64,000 bases of DNA. It comes from Sva-07 sp963715285 (lineage in GTDB: Bacteria > Actinomycetota > Acidimicrobiia > Acidimicrobiales > Ilumatobacteraceae). The stretch covers positions 62,001-126,000 of the forward strand of contig CAVQRU010000001.1 of assembly GCA_963715285.1 (NCBI GenBank), given 5' to 3'. Shown piece by piece: positions 8,273-17,277 of the stretch (its first letter is position 1; each line of letters starts with the position of its first letter). The translations under genes and the position numbers were made by a program. Below the pieces are notes generated by a model, which saw nothing but the letters and a program-made list of their open reading frames with translations, did not search any database and was not told the origin of the DNA.

Positions 8273-9082
8273 GTGGAGACCAGCCCGGATGTCGATCTCG
8301 ACGAGAAACTCGCTGCCCTCGACGTCGAGTTGGGTCAGCTCCAACGCGTGGTCGTGGCGTTCAGTGGTGGCGCGGACTCAGCCTTCCTCGCTGCGGTCGC
8401 ACATCGGTCACTCGGTCGAGCAGCAGTTCACGCCGTCACCGCCGTGTCGCCGTCGCTCGCCGGCGACGAGGAGGCCGACTGTCGGGCCCTCGCCGCCGAG
8501 TGGGGTCTGCGGTGGACGCCGGTGGCAACCGCCGAGATGGAACGAGCGGCGTACCGCCTCAACGACTCCGACCGTTGTTTCCACTGCAAGGCGGAACTGA
8601 TGGACGTGGTCGGACCGATCGCAGCCGCCGAGGGCGCCACCGTCGTGCTCGGGGTCAACACCGACGATCTCGGTGACCATCGCCCCGGCCAACGCGCCGC
8701 GAGCGACGCTGGCGCAGCGTTCCCGCTCGTGGCAGCCGGATTCAGCAAGGCCGACGTGCGTGATGCGTCGCGCCGGATGGGCTTGCGCACCTGGGACAAG
8801 CCGGCAGCGGCCTGCCTCGCGAGTCGGATTCCGTACGGCACCGAGGTGTCGATCGGCATCCTGTCGCGCGTCGACCGGGCCGAAGCGGCGCTCCACCGCC
8901 TCGGGTTCGCCCAGGTGCGCGTCCGCCACTACGACGACACGGCGCGACTCGAGGTCGAACTCGACGACTTCGCCGCCGTGCTGCAGCATCGTGAGCGCAT
9001 CGTCGAGGCGGTCCGCTCGGCCGGGTACCGCTACGTGACGCTCGATCTCGAAGGCTTCCGCAGCGGCAACCTGAACGGCTGA
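8273..9082 (+). CDS. larE: ATP-dependent sacrificial sulfur transferase LarE
   Basis: A 269-residue PP-loop enzyme that converts pyridinium dicarboxylate mononucleotide into the thiolated precursor of the nickel-pincer cofactor of lactate racemase, giving up its own cysteine sulfur. The PP-loop SGGADS is at residues 31-36. Cys181 in AAACLASRIPYG aligns with the known sacrificial Cys, and the WDKPAAACLASRIPYGT context is diagnostic. GTG 8273 is chosen because homology starts just after it and CATACT lies 7 bases upstream. No larA, larB or larC is in the window, so a related sulfur-transfer role is possible. Confidence 0.88.
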   Translation: METSPDVDLDEKLAALDVELGQLQRVVVAFSGGADSAFLAAVAHRSLGRAAVHAVTAVSPSLAGDEEADCRALAAEWGLRWTPVATAEMERAAYRLNDSDRCFHCKAELMDVVGPIAAAEGATVVLGVNTDDLGDHRPGQRAASDAGAAFPLVAAGFSKADVRDASRRMGLRTWDKPAAACLASRIPYGTEVSIGILSRVDRAEAALHRLGFAQVRVRHYDDTARLEVELDDFAAVLQHRERIVEAVRSAGYRYVTLDLEGFRSGNLNG

Positions 9083-9138
9083 CCCCGGCGGGCGACCGCC
9101 CGGTCGGGTCCGATTGCGACTCGGTGGAGGGCCGCACG

Positions 9139-9144
9139 TATCGT
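9139..9144 (+). promoter_or_regulatory. Candidate leaderless -10 box of the LLM oxidoreductase gene
   Basis: TATCGT ends 8 bases before ATG 9153 and no Shine-Dalgarno sequence is present. Confidence 0.45.
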
Positions 9145-9152
9145 CGGCCGCC

Positions 9153-10196
9153 ATGAAGCTCTCGATGAACATCAGCTACTCGGGTGATTTCCACGCGGAC
9201 GTGAAGCGGGTGATCGAACTCGAGAAGGCCGGCCTCGATGTCGTGTGGGTGCCGGAGGCGTACAGCTTCGACGCCGTCTCGCAGATGGGGTATCTCGCCG
9301 CGAAGACCGAGACGATCGAGATCGGATCGGGGATCCTCAACGTGTTCTCCCGCACGGCGACGTGCATGGCGCAGACCGCCGCCGGCCTCGACTTCGTGTC
9401 CGGCGGGCGGTTCATCCTCGGGCTCGGCGCGTCCGGGCCTCAGGTGATCGAGGGCTTCCACGGTGTGCCGTACGAGAAGCCGATGCCGAGGATCCGGGAC
9501 TACATCAACGTCTGCCGCATGACCTGGCGTCGAGAGAAGGTGGTCTATGACGGTCCGACCACGAAGATCCCCCTGCCGGAGGGAGAGGGGACGGGCCTCG
9601 GCAAACCCCTCAAGCTGATCAACCACCCGGTGCGGGAGAACATCCCGATCTTCTGGGCGAGCCTGATGGGGCAGTCGGTGAAGAACACCGCGAAGTACGC
9701 CGACGGTTGGCTGCCGATCTTCTTCGATCCCGAGAAGTTCCAGTCGGTGTGGGGTGACGACCTCAAGGCCGGTCAGGCCGAGCGCGATCCGGAGCTGGGC
9801 CAGCTGCAGATCTCGGCGGGTGGCATGGTGGCGATCGGCGACGAGTTCGACGGCGACGCCCGCCAGCGAGTGCTCGACATGGCTCGGCCCAACGTGGCGC
9901 TGTACGTCGGTGGCATGGGTGCTCGCGACCAGAACTTCTACAACACGATCTGCCAGCGCTACGGCTACGTCGACGAGGCGATCGAGATCCAGGACCTCTA
10001 CCTGTCGGGTCGCAAGGACGAGGCGGCGGCGGCAGTCCCGGCCGAGATGCTGGAGAAGACCAACCTCGTCGGCCCGGCGGGCTACGTCAAGGAGCGCATC
10101 GCCGCGTTCAAGGAGGCCGGCGTGACGCATCTGTCGGTGAGCGCGGTCGGCGGCAACCCGGTCCGGACGATCGAGCAGCTCAGGTCGATGCTCTGA
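9153..10196 (+). CDS. LLM class F420-dependent oxidoreductase
   Basis: A 347-residue luciferase-like monooxygenase-fold protein that probably uses coenzyme F420 or FMN. The N-terminal strand KLSMNISYSGDF, the motif GLDVVWVPEAYSFDA, the cis-peptide region IEIGSGILNVFSRT, and DFVSGGRFILGLGASGPQV are all characteristic. The C-terminal GPAGYVKERIAAFKEAGVTHLSV closes the barrel. The start is ATG 9153, with TATCGT 8 bases before it. Its TGA stop is the left end of a perfect 37-bp palindrome shared with the convergent VWA gene. The substrate is unknown; many actinobacteria carry dozens of these. Confidence 0.9.
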   Translation: MKLSMNISYSGDFHADVKRVIELEKAGLDVVWVPEAYSFDAVSQMGYLAAKTETIEIGSGILNVFSRTATCMAQTAAGLDFVSGGRFILGLGASGPQVIEGFHGVPYEKPMPRIRDYINVCRMTWRREKVVYDGPTTKIPLPEGEGTGLGKPLKLINHPVRENIPIFWASLMGQSVKNTAKYADGWLPIFFDPEKFQSVWGDDLKAGQAERDPELGQLQISAGGMVAIGDEFDGDARQRVLDMARPNVALYVGGMGARDQNFYNTICQRYGYVDEAIEIQDLYLSGRKDEAAAAVPAEMLEKTNLVGPAGYVKERIAAFKEAGVTHLSVSAVGGNPVRTIEQLRSML

Positions 10197-10230
10197 ATGA
10201 GACGTGGGGTCTGACCCCACGTCTCATTCA
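10194..10230. terminator. Perfect 37-bp palindrome made of two opposing stop codons around GGGGTCTGACCCC
   Basis: Two 18-bp arms (10194-10211 and 10213-10230) are perfectly complementary around a single central base. The core GGGGTCTGACCCC is at 10206-10218. The first three bases are the TGA of the LLM gene and the last three, read on the minus strand, are the TGA of the VWA gene. No T-tract follows on either strand. It is probably a bidirectional terminator and a REP-like repeat copy. Confidence 0.85.
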
Positions 10231-11208
10231 GACCATGCCGCGCAGCCACCAGAGGCTGAGCGCCCAGGCGATGCCGAGCGCGAGGAACGCCGCCAGGGCC
10301 CACTGCCAGGTCAGCTCCGTGACGATCTCGATCGGTTCGCCGATCGTCTCGCCGAGCGACTCGGCGATCTGGTCGTATGCGCTCGCCAGCTCGTCGCCGG
10401 TCCGCGCTTCGAACGCCTGACCGCCCGTGGCCTCGGCGACCTGTTCGAGTTCGGCGGGGCGGACCGGCACGGCGACGACCTCACCGCTCACGGGATCGAC
10501 GATCGCCCCGTTCTCGGTCCCGAAGGCGATCGTGTACACCGGCACGCCGGCGTCGGCCGCCTCCTGGGCCCCGTCCGCTGTCGGCCGTCCGACGGTGGTC
10601 TCGCCGTCGGTGAGCAGCACCATCACACCGGGCGCCTTGTCCGGGTCGGCGTCGGGGTCGGCCGAGTTGACGAGCAGCCGCGTGCCGGCCGCCAGTGCGT
10701 CACCGATCGCGGTCGACTCCGCCAGCTCGAGGTTGTCGATGCCACGCTGCATCGTCGCCCGGTCGAGCGTGGGGTCGACCTCGACGATGACTGTTCCCGA
10801 GAACGACACGAGGCCGACCTCGACGCCGTCATCGACCTCGTCGACGAAGTCCCGAGCGGCCTCCTGCGCTGCGACGAACCGGTCGGGATCGACGTCATCG
10901 GCCATCATCGACAGCGACACGTCGAACAGCACGAGGATGCGGCCGTCGCTGGTGGTGCTCTCGGTGCTGCGCTCCACGGGCCGCGCGGTCGCGACGACTG
11001 CCAACGACAGGCCGACGAGCATCAGCACCGCCACGACGTGGCGTCGCCAGCGAGGCCGTTGGGGTGCCACCTTGTCGAGCAGGTCGACCTGGGTGAAGCG
11101 GACCGTCGCCGTCTTGCGCCACCGCAGCACGAGCACGTAGGCGACGCCGAGGGCAACGACCAGGAGGAGGAGCCACAGTCGGCCGGGTGCGAGGAAGTCG
11201 GTGCTCAC
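10228..11208 (-). CDS. VWA-domain membrane protein, BatA-like
   Basis: A 326-residue protein with two N-terminal transmembrane segments (~residues 11-27 and 58-77), a periplasmic-side von Willebrand A domain, and a C-terminal transmembrane helix (~300-318). The metal-ion-dependent adhesion site DVSLS is intact and LLTDGETTVG supplies the later MIDAS residues. It is the third gene of the moxR-DUF58-VWA operon on the minus strand; its ATG overlaps the DUF58 stop by 4 bases. Such MoxR-Bat systems act as chaperones or stress-response assemblies at the membrane. The client is unknown. Confidence 0.9.
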   Translation of the reverse strand: MSTDFLAPGRLWLLLLVVALGVAYVLVLRWRKTATVRFTQVDLLDKVAPQRPRWRRHVVAVLMLVGLSLAVVATARPVERSTESTTSDGRILVLFDVSLSMMADDVDPDRFVAAQEAARDFVDEVDDGVEVGLVSFSGTVIVEVDPTLDRATMQRGIDNLELAESTAIGDALAAGTRLLVNSADPDADPDKAPGVMVLLTDGETTVGRPTADGAQEAADAGVPVYTIAFGTENGAIVDPVSGEVVAVPVRPAELEQVAEATGGQAFEARTGDELASAYDQIAESLGETIGEPIEIVTELTWQWALAAFLALGIAWALSLWWLRGMV

Positions 11209-12215
11209 CGTCGCACTCCGTCGCCACGGACGGCCTGGACACGTTTGCGTCGGGTGTGTTGCACGATCGTGCCGAGCCAGTCGCCGTCGGTCGACAGTTC
11301 GATCACGTCCGCCCCGGACCGGGCGAGTGCGTCGTCGCGGCGGGCGCGCTCGTCGGCGGCAGCAGCGGCGAAACGCTCTTGCACCTTGGCCGTCACGCGC
11401 ACCTCGCGGACCGCACCGGTCGAAGGATCGACCACGTCGACGAGACCGATCGGCGGCACGTCGTATTCGCGAGGGTCGCGCACGGTGATCGCCAGGAGGT
11501 CATGACGCAGACTCAGGCGGGCGAGCGGACGCTGCCACTCCTCACCGGCGAAGTCGCTGATCACGGCGACGAACCCGCGGCGGTTGGCGATCGCGCCCAC
11601 CCGATCGAGCGCGCCGGCGAGGTCGGCATGGCCGAGGCCCTCCGAATCGGGTGGATCGCTGAGCGTCGACAACACGGCGCGAACCTGGTTGGCGCCGGAG
11701 CGCGGCGGGATCACGTGGATCGACGGCCCCGCGACGAGCACTGCGCCCAGCCGGTTCTGGTTCCGTGCCGTGAGGAACCCGATGCACGCCGCTGCGGCGG
11801 TGGCGGTCTGCGCCTTGTCGTTCGCGACCGTACCGAACTGCATCGTCGCCGAGACGTCGACGACGAGCCACGCCGTGAGGTCGCGGTCGGCGATCTGTTC
11901 GCGCACATGGGTCTCCCTGGTGCGCGCCGTGATGTTCCAGTCGATACGGCGGACGTCGTCGCCGGGCTGGTACAGCCTCGACTCGCCCGGCTCCGACCCA
12001 TGGCCGGGCGTGAGACCCTGATGGTTGCCGTGGAGCACGCCGTCGAGACGGCCGTTGATCGTCAACTCCAGCGTGCGGAGCAACTCCGCCACGGTCTCGG
12101 TCGGCGGCCCGGCTGCCCACGCGTTGGTGGCGCGGCCCGACCGGCCGAACCCGCCGCTCGACTCGGCGGTCGCGGCCGCCGTCGGCGACACACTGGCCGG
12201 CCCAAGCGCCACCAT
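11205..12215 (-). CDS. DUF58 domain-containing protein
   Basis: A 336-residue DUF58 protein, regular partner of MoxR AAA ATPases. The diagnostic block around SRLYQPGDDVRRIDWNITAR is present, followed by a VWA-like region starting WLVVDVSATMQFGT. ATG 12215 lies 2 bases after the moxR stop, so translation is likely coupled. Frames upstream of that ATG are only the antisense of moxR. The gene overlaps the downstream VWA gene by 4 bases, showing a tight three-gene operon. Confidence 0.9.
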   Translation of the reverse strand: MVALGPASVSPTAAATAESSGGFGRSGRATNAWAAGPPTETVAELLRTLELTINGRLDGVLHGNHQGLTPGHGSEPGESRLYQPGDDVRRIDWNITARTRETHVREQIADRDLTAWLVVDVSATMQFGTVANDKAQTATAAAACIGFLTARNQNRLGAVLVAGPSIHVIPPRSGANQVRAVLSTLSDPPDSEGLGHADLAGALDRVGAIANRRGFVAVISDFAGEEWQRPLARLSLRHDLLAITVRDPREYDVPPIGLVDVVDPSTGAVREVRVTAKVQERFAAAAADERARRDDALARSGADVIELSTDGDWLGTIVQHTRRKRVQAVRGDGVRR

Positions 12216-12217
12216 CG

Positions 12218-13261
12218 TCAGCTCGTCGGGCCGGGACGGAAGGCGTCGTTCGGCTTCGGCGACACCCAGGTGGCGGGCACGGTGGCGAGCACACGCTGCA
12301 CGACGTGATCGGTCGTGATGTCGCGCGCCAGTGCATCGTAGGTGAGCAGCAACCGGTGCCGGAGCACCTCGGGAGCGAGGTCGAACACGTCCTGTGGTGT
12401 GGCGTAGGAACGGCCGCGCATCAATGCGAGGGCGCGAGCGCCACGCACCAGGTTCAGCGACGCCCGCGGGCTCGCCCCGAGGCCGATCACCGTCGAGAGG
12501 TCGGTGAGGCCGAACCGGTCGGGCGAGCGCGTGCACTGCACGAGGTCGACCGCGTACTGCGACACCGATCGGTCGACGAACACCGTGTCGGCGCGCTCCT
12601 GCAGCGTGACCAGTTCGTCGAGCGTGATCACCTGCGACGGAATCGGCGCGCTCACGCTCATCCGGTCGATGATCGTCATCTCCTCGTCGGCGGTCGGATA
12701 GTCGAGGACGATCTTCATCATGAAGCGGTCGCGCTGGGCGTCGGGGAGTTGGTACACGCCCTCGGACTCGATCGGGTTCTGGGTGGCGACCACGAAGAAC
12801 GGGGTCGGCACGGCGTGGGTGATACCGCCGATCGTGACCTGCTGCTCGGCCATCACCTCGAGCAGGGCGGACTGGACCTTGGCCGGCGCTCGGTTGATCT
12901 CGTCGGTGAGCAGGAAGTTGACGAAGACCGGGCCGAACTCGACGTCGAAGGTCTCGCTGCTCCCACGGTAGATCCTCGTCCCGGTGATGTCCGATGGGAG
13001 GAGATCCGGCGTGAACTGGATGCGGGAGAACGATCCGCCGACGACGTCGGCGAGGGTCTCCGCAGCCAGCGTCTTCGCCAGGCCGGGTACGGACTCGAGC
13101 AGGCAGTGCCCGCGGCACAGCACCCCGACCAGGAGGCGTTCCAGCAGGCGGGTCTGGCCGACCATCACCTTGCGGAGTTCGAAGAAGATCTTCTCGAACG
13201 TCTCGGCGGTCTGTCGATCGTCCGGTTGAGGGGCGCCGGAGTCGCTCGTGATGTCGCTCAT
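12218..13261 (-). CDS. MoxR family AAA+ ATPase
   Basis: A 347-residue AAA+ ATPase of the MoxR class. The Walker A motif is the variant SVPGLAKT near residue 58, Walker B is FLLTDEINRAP near 117, the sensor 1 region is VATQNPIESEG, and the C-terminal lid has the GASPRAS motif. It is the first gene of the moxR-DUF58-VWA operon. ATG 13261 is preceded 9 bases upstream by TACCGT (minus strand), a possible -10 box. MoxR proteins act as chaperones that mature or insert cofactors into partner complexes. Confidence 0.93.
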   Translation of the reverse strand: MSDITSDSGAPQPDDRQTAETFEKIFFELRKVMVGQTRLLERLLVGVLCRGHCLLESVPGLAKTLAAETLADVVGGSFSRIQFTPDLLPSDITGTRIYRGSSETFDVEFGPVFVNFLLTDEINRAPAKVQSALLEVMAEQQVTIGGITHAVPTPFFVVATQNPIESEGVYQLPDAQRDRFMMKIVLDYPTADEEMTIIDRMSVSAPIPSQVITLDELVTLQERADTVFVDRSVSQYAVDLVQCTRSPDRFGLTDLSTVIGLGASPRASLNLVRGARALALMRGRSYATPQDVFDLAPEVLRHRLLLTYDALARDITTDHVVQRVLATVPATWVSPKPNDAFRPGPTS

Positions 13262-13326
13262 TCGAGATCGACGGTAGCCGGACCGTCACCAGGCCGGACC
13301 GCGTGAAGGTAGGAGTTGGGTGAGGC

Positions 13327-14388
13327 GTGGTGTCACAATGGCCGGTCGTGGAGCTGGTCCGACGCAACGAGCTCCCCGGCCTGCTCGTGGTCGCCCTCGC
13401 GGTGCTGCTCGCGTTCGGCCTCGATGCACTCTTCGGGATCTCGCCGCTGGTCGGCGGGGTGGTGCTCGGTGCGGTGTTCGCCAACGTCGGTCTCCTCGCG
13501 CCGAGACTCGTCCCCGGCGTGACGTTCGCAGCGAAGCGGCTGCTCCGGCTCGGCATCGTGCTGCTCGGCCTTCGGCTGTCGTTCGACCAGATGCGTGAAC
13601 TGGGTGTTCAAGGCGTCATCGCAGTGATCATCGTGGTGCTGCTCACGTTCTTCGGCGTCCAACTGCTCGCCCGGGCGATGGGGTTGTCGGAGGGCCTCGG
13701 TCTGCTGGTCGCCACCGGCTACTCGATCTGCGGAGCGTCGGCCGTGGCCGCGATGGCACCGTTGTCGACCGCCGACGAGGAGGAGACCGCCTATGCGATC
13801 GGGCTCGTCACGCTGTGCGGCAGCCTGTCGATCCTGGTGCTGCCCGTGATCGGCCACGCACTCGGCCTGAGCGACCTGACGTTCGGGACCTGGGTCGGTG
13901 CCGGCGTGCACGACGTCGGGCAGGTGACCGCGACGGCGACCGCGTACTCGGAGGCGTCGTTGGTTCCCGCCACGCTGGTGAAACTGACGCGTGTGATCAT
14001 GCTGGCGCCGATGGTGTTCGGCGTCGGCGTCGCCGGCCGACGTCGACGCGCCGCGCTGCGCGCGGCGTCAGCCGAGGGATCCGCCGGGGAGCCCGGCGCG
14101 GACGGCGGCGACACCCTCCCCGAGGTGCATGTGCCGTTGGTGCCGCTCTTCGTGGCGGGGTTCCTCGGGGCGATCTGCCTCCGGGCCACCGGGTGGTTGT
14201 CACCCGAGTTCCTCGCCACCGCGAAGGACGCCGAACAGATCTTCCTGACCGCCGGCATGTTCGGTCTCGGCGCCGGGGTGGTGATCTCGCGGCTCCGACG
14301 CCTCGGCGGCCGGCCGATGGTGCTCGGCCTGGTGTCGTGGGTGCTGGTCGCCGGAGCGGCGCTTGTCGCGGCCGTGGTCATCACCTGA
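13327..14388 (+). CDS. YeiH family putative sulfate exporter
   Basis: A 353-residue polytopic membrane protein of the YeiH/UPF0324 family with about 10 hydrophobic segments. The signature stretch LLVATGYSICGASAVAAMAP and the segment GVHDVGQVTATATAYSE are recognisable. A charged cytoplasmic loop rich in Arg, Ala and Gly occurs near residues 240-265. Starts at GTG 13327 or 13330 are both possible; AGGAG lies about 15 bases upstream. The transported anion is unproven for most family members. Confidence 0.88.
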   Translation: MVSQWPVVELVRRNELPGLLVVALAVLLAFGLDALFGISPLVGGVVLGAVFANVGLLAPRLVPGVTFAAKRLLRLGIVLLGLRLSFDQMRELGVQGVIAVIIVVLLTFFGVQLLARAMGLSEGLGLLVATGYSICGASAVAAMAPLSTADEEETAYAIGLVTLCGSLSILVLPVIGHALGLSDLTFGTWVGAGVHDVGQVTATATAYSEASLVPATLVKLTRVIMLAPMVFGVGVAGRRRRAALRAASAEGSAGEPGADGGDTLPEVHVPLVPLFVAGFLGAICLRATGWLSPEFLATAKDAEQIFLTAGMFGLGAGVVISRLRRLGGRPMVLGLVSWVLVAGAALVAAVVIT

Positions 14389-14405
14389 CGTCATACGCTG
14401 ACGCC

Positions 14406-14741
14406 ATGGCTGCCGATCCCGACGACGTCGCCGACCAGCTCGCTGCGGAGATCGACTTCGACGTGGCAGCGATCGAGGCAGAGGAACGCGCTGCCGCGCT
14501 CCGCCTCTCGATGATCGCCGCCGGTCGCCGCAAGGGCGGCGTGCTCGGCGCCGCAGCGGCCGGCGCGATGATCGGTCTGCGCGACGTGTACGAGGGGCCA
14601 CCGAAACAGGACGACATCGTGATCGAGATCGAGTCGCCGGCGGACCCGACCGACATCGACGTCGACGGCATCTCGGGCACGGTCGCCGACGTCGACTACT
14701 GGGCGCCGCCTCCGCCGCAACGCCTCGACCCGAATTCGTGA
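14406..14741 (+). CDS. Small acidic hypothetical protein
   Basis: A 111-residue protein I do not recognise. It is strongly acidic, with a charged N-terminal helix (VADQLAAEIDFDVAAIEAEE), a glycine/alanine-rich centre (GVLGAAAAGAMIGLRDVYEG) that may be a short membrane-associated helix, and a proline-rich C-terminus. TACGCT ends 6 bases before ATG 14406, a possible leaderless promoter. It lies 17 bases after the YeiH-type gene and could be co-transcribed. The 140 bases after its stop stay open in the same frame but show no start codon. Confidence 0.7.
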   Translation: MAADPDDVADQLAAEIDFDVAAIEAEERAAALRLSMIAAGRRKGGVLGAAAAGAMIGLRDVYEGPPKQDDIVIEIESPADPTDIDVDGISGTVADVDYWAPPPPQRLDPNS

Positions 14742-14883
14742 CGCACCTCGCCGGGCAGTCCGACCCGACGAACGCGAATCCTTCGCGACTACGACCCGGC
14801 CTCCGACATCGCGATCGATTCGACCGGACGCGATCTCGTCGGGTTCACACCGATCCCGCCCGATCACGTCGAGACGCCGGTGT

Positions 14884-16119
14884 TCACCCCGAGAGATAGG
14901 CGCCCGGTTGGGCGAGGAATCGCCGGTGCCAGCGGCTCGGGGTGAGCACCACCGCCCGCGGCTCGTCCTCGAACATCCAGCGAGCGAAGTTCCGCTTGCC
15001 CCATGAACCGCTGGCTGCAACGACCCGGATCGCGCCACGCGCCCCCCACGGTCTCGCCAGAACCGAGCCGAGCGCCAACGACATCCGGTGGTCGGCCACG
15101 AGGTGGTGGTGCACGCTCGCGCGGTAGCGCCCGGCCGCGTGTTCGGGCTGCAACGCGCCGGCGGCGATCAGCGCCTCCGCGGCGAGACGTCCGGTGAGCA
15201 GAGCTTGGCCGATCCCCTCGCCGGTCATCACGTCGGTCGCCATCGCCGCGTCACCGGCGAAGAGCACCCGCCCCGTCGCGAGCACCGCCTCGTCGATGCG
15301 AGCGGGGATCGGCCATGCGGTGTGGCGATCCTCGAGTTCGAATCGGTCGCCGAGCGCCTCGACGATGTGGGGTCGCTGGAGCAGGTCGACCCACAGCTCC
15401 TTCATCTCGCGGCCCTTCCAGGTGCCGTCGCGGAGCACGCCGAAGCCGATGTTCACCCGACCGTCGGGGAGCGGGAACGACCAGGCGTAGCCGGGAACGA
15501 GGTCGGGCTCGAACCAGACGTGGAGCTGCTCGCTCGCCGGGCCGGTGACGTTGCGTCCGTACTGGCGGAAACCGTGCCACTCGCCGAGGTAGCCACCCTC
15601 GTTCGCGCCGACCGCCTTGCGCACGGGACTCCACATCCCGTCGGCGGCGACGACGTAACGCGTCTCGATCTCGAGGCCGTCGGCCACCACCGTGACGCGG
15701 TCGGCGTGTTCCACGAGGCTGCGGAAGCCGTGGCCGTCGCGGACGTCGACGCCCTCCTTGCGGGCGAGACGGACCAGTGCGTCGTCGAGCTGGAGGCGCG
15801 GCGCGACCGCGGCGTACTTGCCGGTGGTCGGCAGCGGGACCACCACCTCGCGTCCGCTCGGCGAACGGATCGCCGCTCCGGTGACGTCGAACCAGTCGGG
15901 GATCGCTCCGGGATCGAGCCCGAGGTGATCGAGTTCGCGGAGCGCGAGCGTGGTGAGCCCGTCCCCGCAGCACTTGTCGCGGGGGAACAGCGCCTTGTCG
16001 ATCACGATCACCGAGCGACCGGCTCGCCGTAGTTCGATCGCGGCAGCCGTTCCCGCCGGCCCGGCGCCGACGACGACGACGTCTGCCTGCAGGTGGGTGG
16101 TCGTCTCGGGCGCCGTCAC
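14884..16119 (-). CDS. Geranylgeranyl reductase family FAD-dependent oxidoreductase
   Basis: A 411-residue flavoprotein. The N-terminal Rossmann motif is VVVVGAGPAGTAAAIELRRAG, seen as GAGPAGTAAA near residue 18, followed by DKALFPRDKCCGDGL, which is characteristic of geranylgeranyl reductase-like enzymes that saturate isoprenoid chains of menaquinones, lipids or carotenoid precursors. The second FAD motif LFAGDAAMATDVMTGEGIG is near residue 290. GTG 16119 is chosen because TAGCCT lies 7 bases upstream on the minus strand. In actinobacteria such genes often reduce menaquinone side chains; the substrate here is inferred. Confidence 0.9.
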   Translation of the reverse strand: MTAPETTTHLQADVVVVGAGPAGTAAAIELRRAGRSVIVIDKALFPRDKCCGDGLTTLALRELDHLGLDPGAIPDWFDVTGAAIRSPSGREVVVPLPTTGKYAAVAPRLQLDDALVRLARKEGVDVRDGHGFRSLVEHADRVTVVADGLEIETRYVVAADGMWSPVRKAVGANEGGYLGEWHGFRQYGRNVTGPASEQLHVWFEPDLVPGYAWSFPLPDGRVNIGFGVLRDGTWKGREMKELWVDLLQRPHIVEALGDRFELEDRHTAWPIPARIDEAVLATGRVLFAGDAAMATDVMTGEGIGQALLTGRLAAEALIAAGALQPEHAAGRYRASVHHHLVADHRMSLALGSVLARPWGARGAIRVVAASGSWGKRNFARWMFEDEPRAVVLTPSRWHRRFLAQPGAYLSG

Positions 16120-16126
16120 GCCGGCC

Positions 16127-16132
16127 AGGCTA
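16127..16132 (-). promoter_or_regulatory. Candidate leaderless -10 box of the geranylgeranyl-reductase-family gene
   Basis: On the minus strand TAGCCT ends 7 bases before GTG 16119, with no Shine-Dalgarno sequence. Confidence 0.45.
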
Positions 16133-16317
16133 CGAGCGAGATGAGGCGAGGTGGGTGTCGGGCCGGAGGGCGCGCTCGATCGGAGCAGCGCCCGTCTCGT
16201 CCGCTGGCAGCCGCAGCCGGACGCCACCCTACGATGCCGACGAGCCGGCCGAGTCAGGATCGTGCGGGCGCCGACGATCCGACGGTCGGATCGAACGACG
16301 ACGAAGGAGACGTGTTC

Positions 16318-17244
16318 ATGAGTGGTCTGTGCGAAGGTCGAGTTGCGATCGTCACGGGCGCGGGACGTGGCATCGGCCGCGAGCACGCGCTGAGCCTCGC
16401 TCGGCAGGGCGCGAAGGTCGTGGTGAACGACCTCGGCGGCAACGTCGACGGCAGCGGTGGCGACATCTCCCCGGCACAGCAGGTCGTCAACGAGATCATC
16501 GAGATGGGCGGCGAGGCGATCGCCAACGGCGACAACGTGGCCGACTGGGAGGGCGCCCAACGGATGATCAACACGGCGATCGAGACCTTCGGCGATCTCC
16601 ATGCGCTCGTCAACAATGCCGGGATCCTGCGTGATCGCGTCCTGGCCAACATGACCGAAGAGGAATGGGACTCGGTCATCAACGTGCATCTCAAGGGAAC
16701 GTTCGCTCCCTCGCGATGGGCGGTCGCCTACTGGCGTGAGCGAGCGAAGGCCGGTGAGCCCGTGAGCGGCCGGATCGTCAACACGACGTCGGTGTCGGGC
16801 ATCTACGGCAACCCGGGCCAGGCCAACTACGGCGCCGCCAAGGCCGGGATCGCCGCGTTCACCAACATCGTGGCGCTCGAGGTCGCCCGCTACGGAGTGA
16901 CGGTCAATGCCGTCGGACCGGTGGCGCTCACGCGTATGACCGAGGGGCTCGGTCCGGCGCCCGAGACCGACGAGGAGCGCGAGGCCCGCGCGCCGCACTG
17001 GATCGCTCCGATCGTCACGTGGCTGTGCTCGCCCGAGTCGGCCGGCGTCACCGGGCGGGTGTTCGAGGCGTCCGGTCAGGTCCTCGCCGTCGCCGAGGGC
17101 TGGGTGCGCGGTCCGTCGACCACGCCGGTCGACGACCCCACGAAGATCGGGCCGGTGGTCGAGCAGCTCCTCGCCGACGCCCGACCGAACTCCGGGATGA
17201 ACGGCGTTCCCGGCGCCTGGCCCCAGACGATGCTCGACTCCTGA
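16318..17244 (+). CDS. SDR family oxidoreductase, 3-hydroxyacyl-CoA dehydrogenase-like
   Basis: A 308-residue short-chain dehydrogenase. The cofactor motif TGAGRGIG is near residue 14, NNAG near 98, the catalytic Ser in TTSVSG near 157, and YGAAK with catalytic Tyr/Lys near 172. The segment VVVNDLGGNVDGSGGD is typical of the dehydrogenase domain of peroxisomal multifunctional enzyme 2 and its actinobacterial relatives. A good Shine-Dalgarno GAAGGAG lies at 16303-16309. The MaoC-like hydratase gene follows after 33 bases, so the pair probably performs consecutive hydration and dehydrogenation of enoyl-CoA in fatty acid or steroid side-chain beta-oxidation. Confidence 0.92.
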   Translation: MSGLCEGRVAIVTGAGRGIGREHALSLARQGAKVVVNDLGGNVDGSGGDISPAQQVVNEIIEMGGEAIANGDNVADWEGAQRMINTAIETFGDLHALVNNAGILRDRVLANMTEEEWDSVINVHLKGTFAPSRWAVAYWRERAKAGEPVSGRIVNTTSVSGIYGNPGQANYGAAKAGIAAFTNIVALEVARYGVTVNAVGPVALTRMTEGLGPAPETDEEREARAPHWIAPIVTWLCSPESAGVTGRVFEASGQVLAVAEGWVRGPSTTPVDDPTKIGPVVEQLLADARPNSGMNGVPGAWPQTMLDS

Positions 17245-17277
17245 CTTCCATCGATCGATCAACGAAAGCGAGATGAC

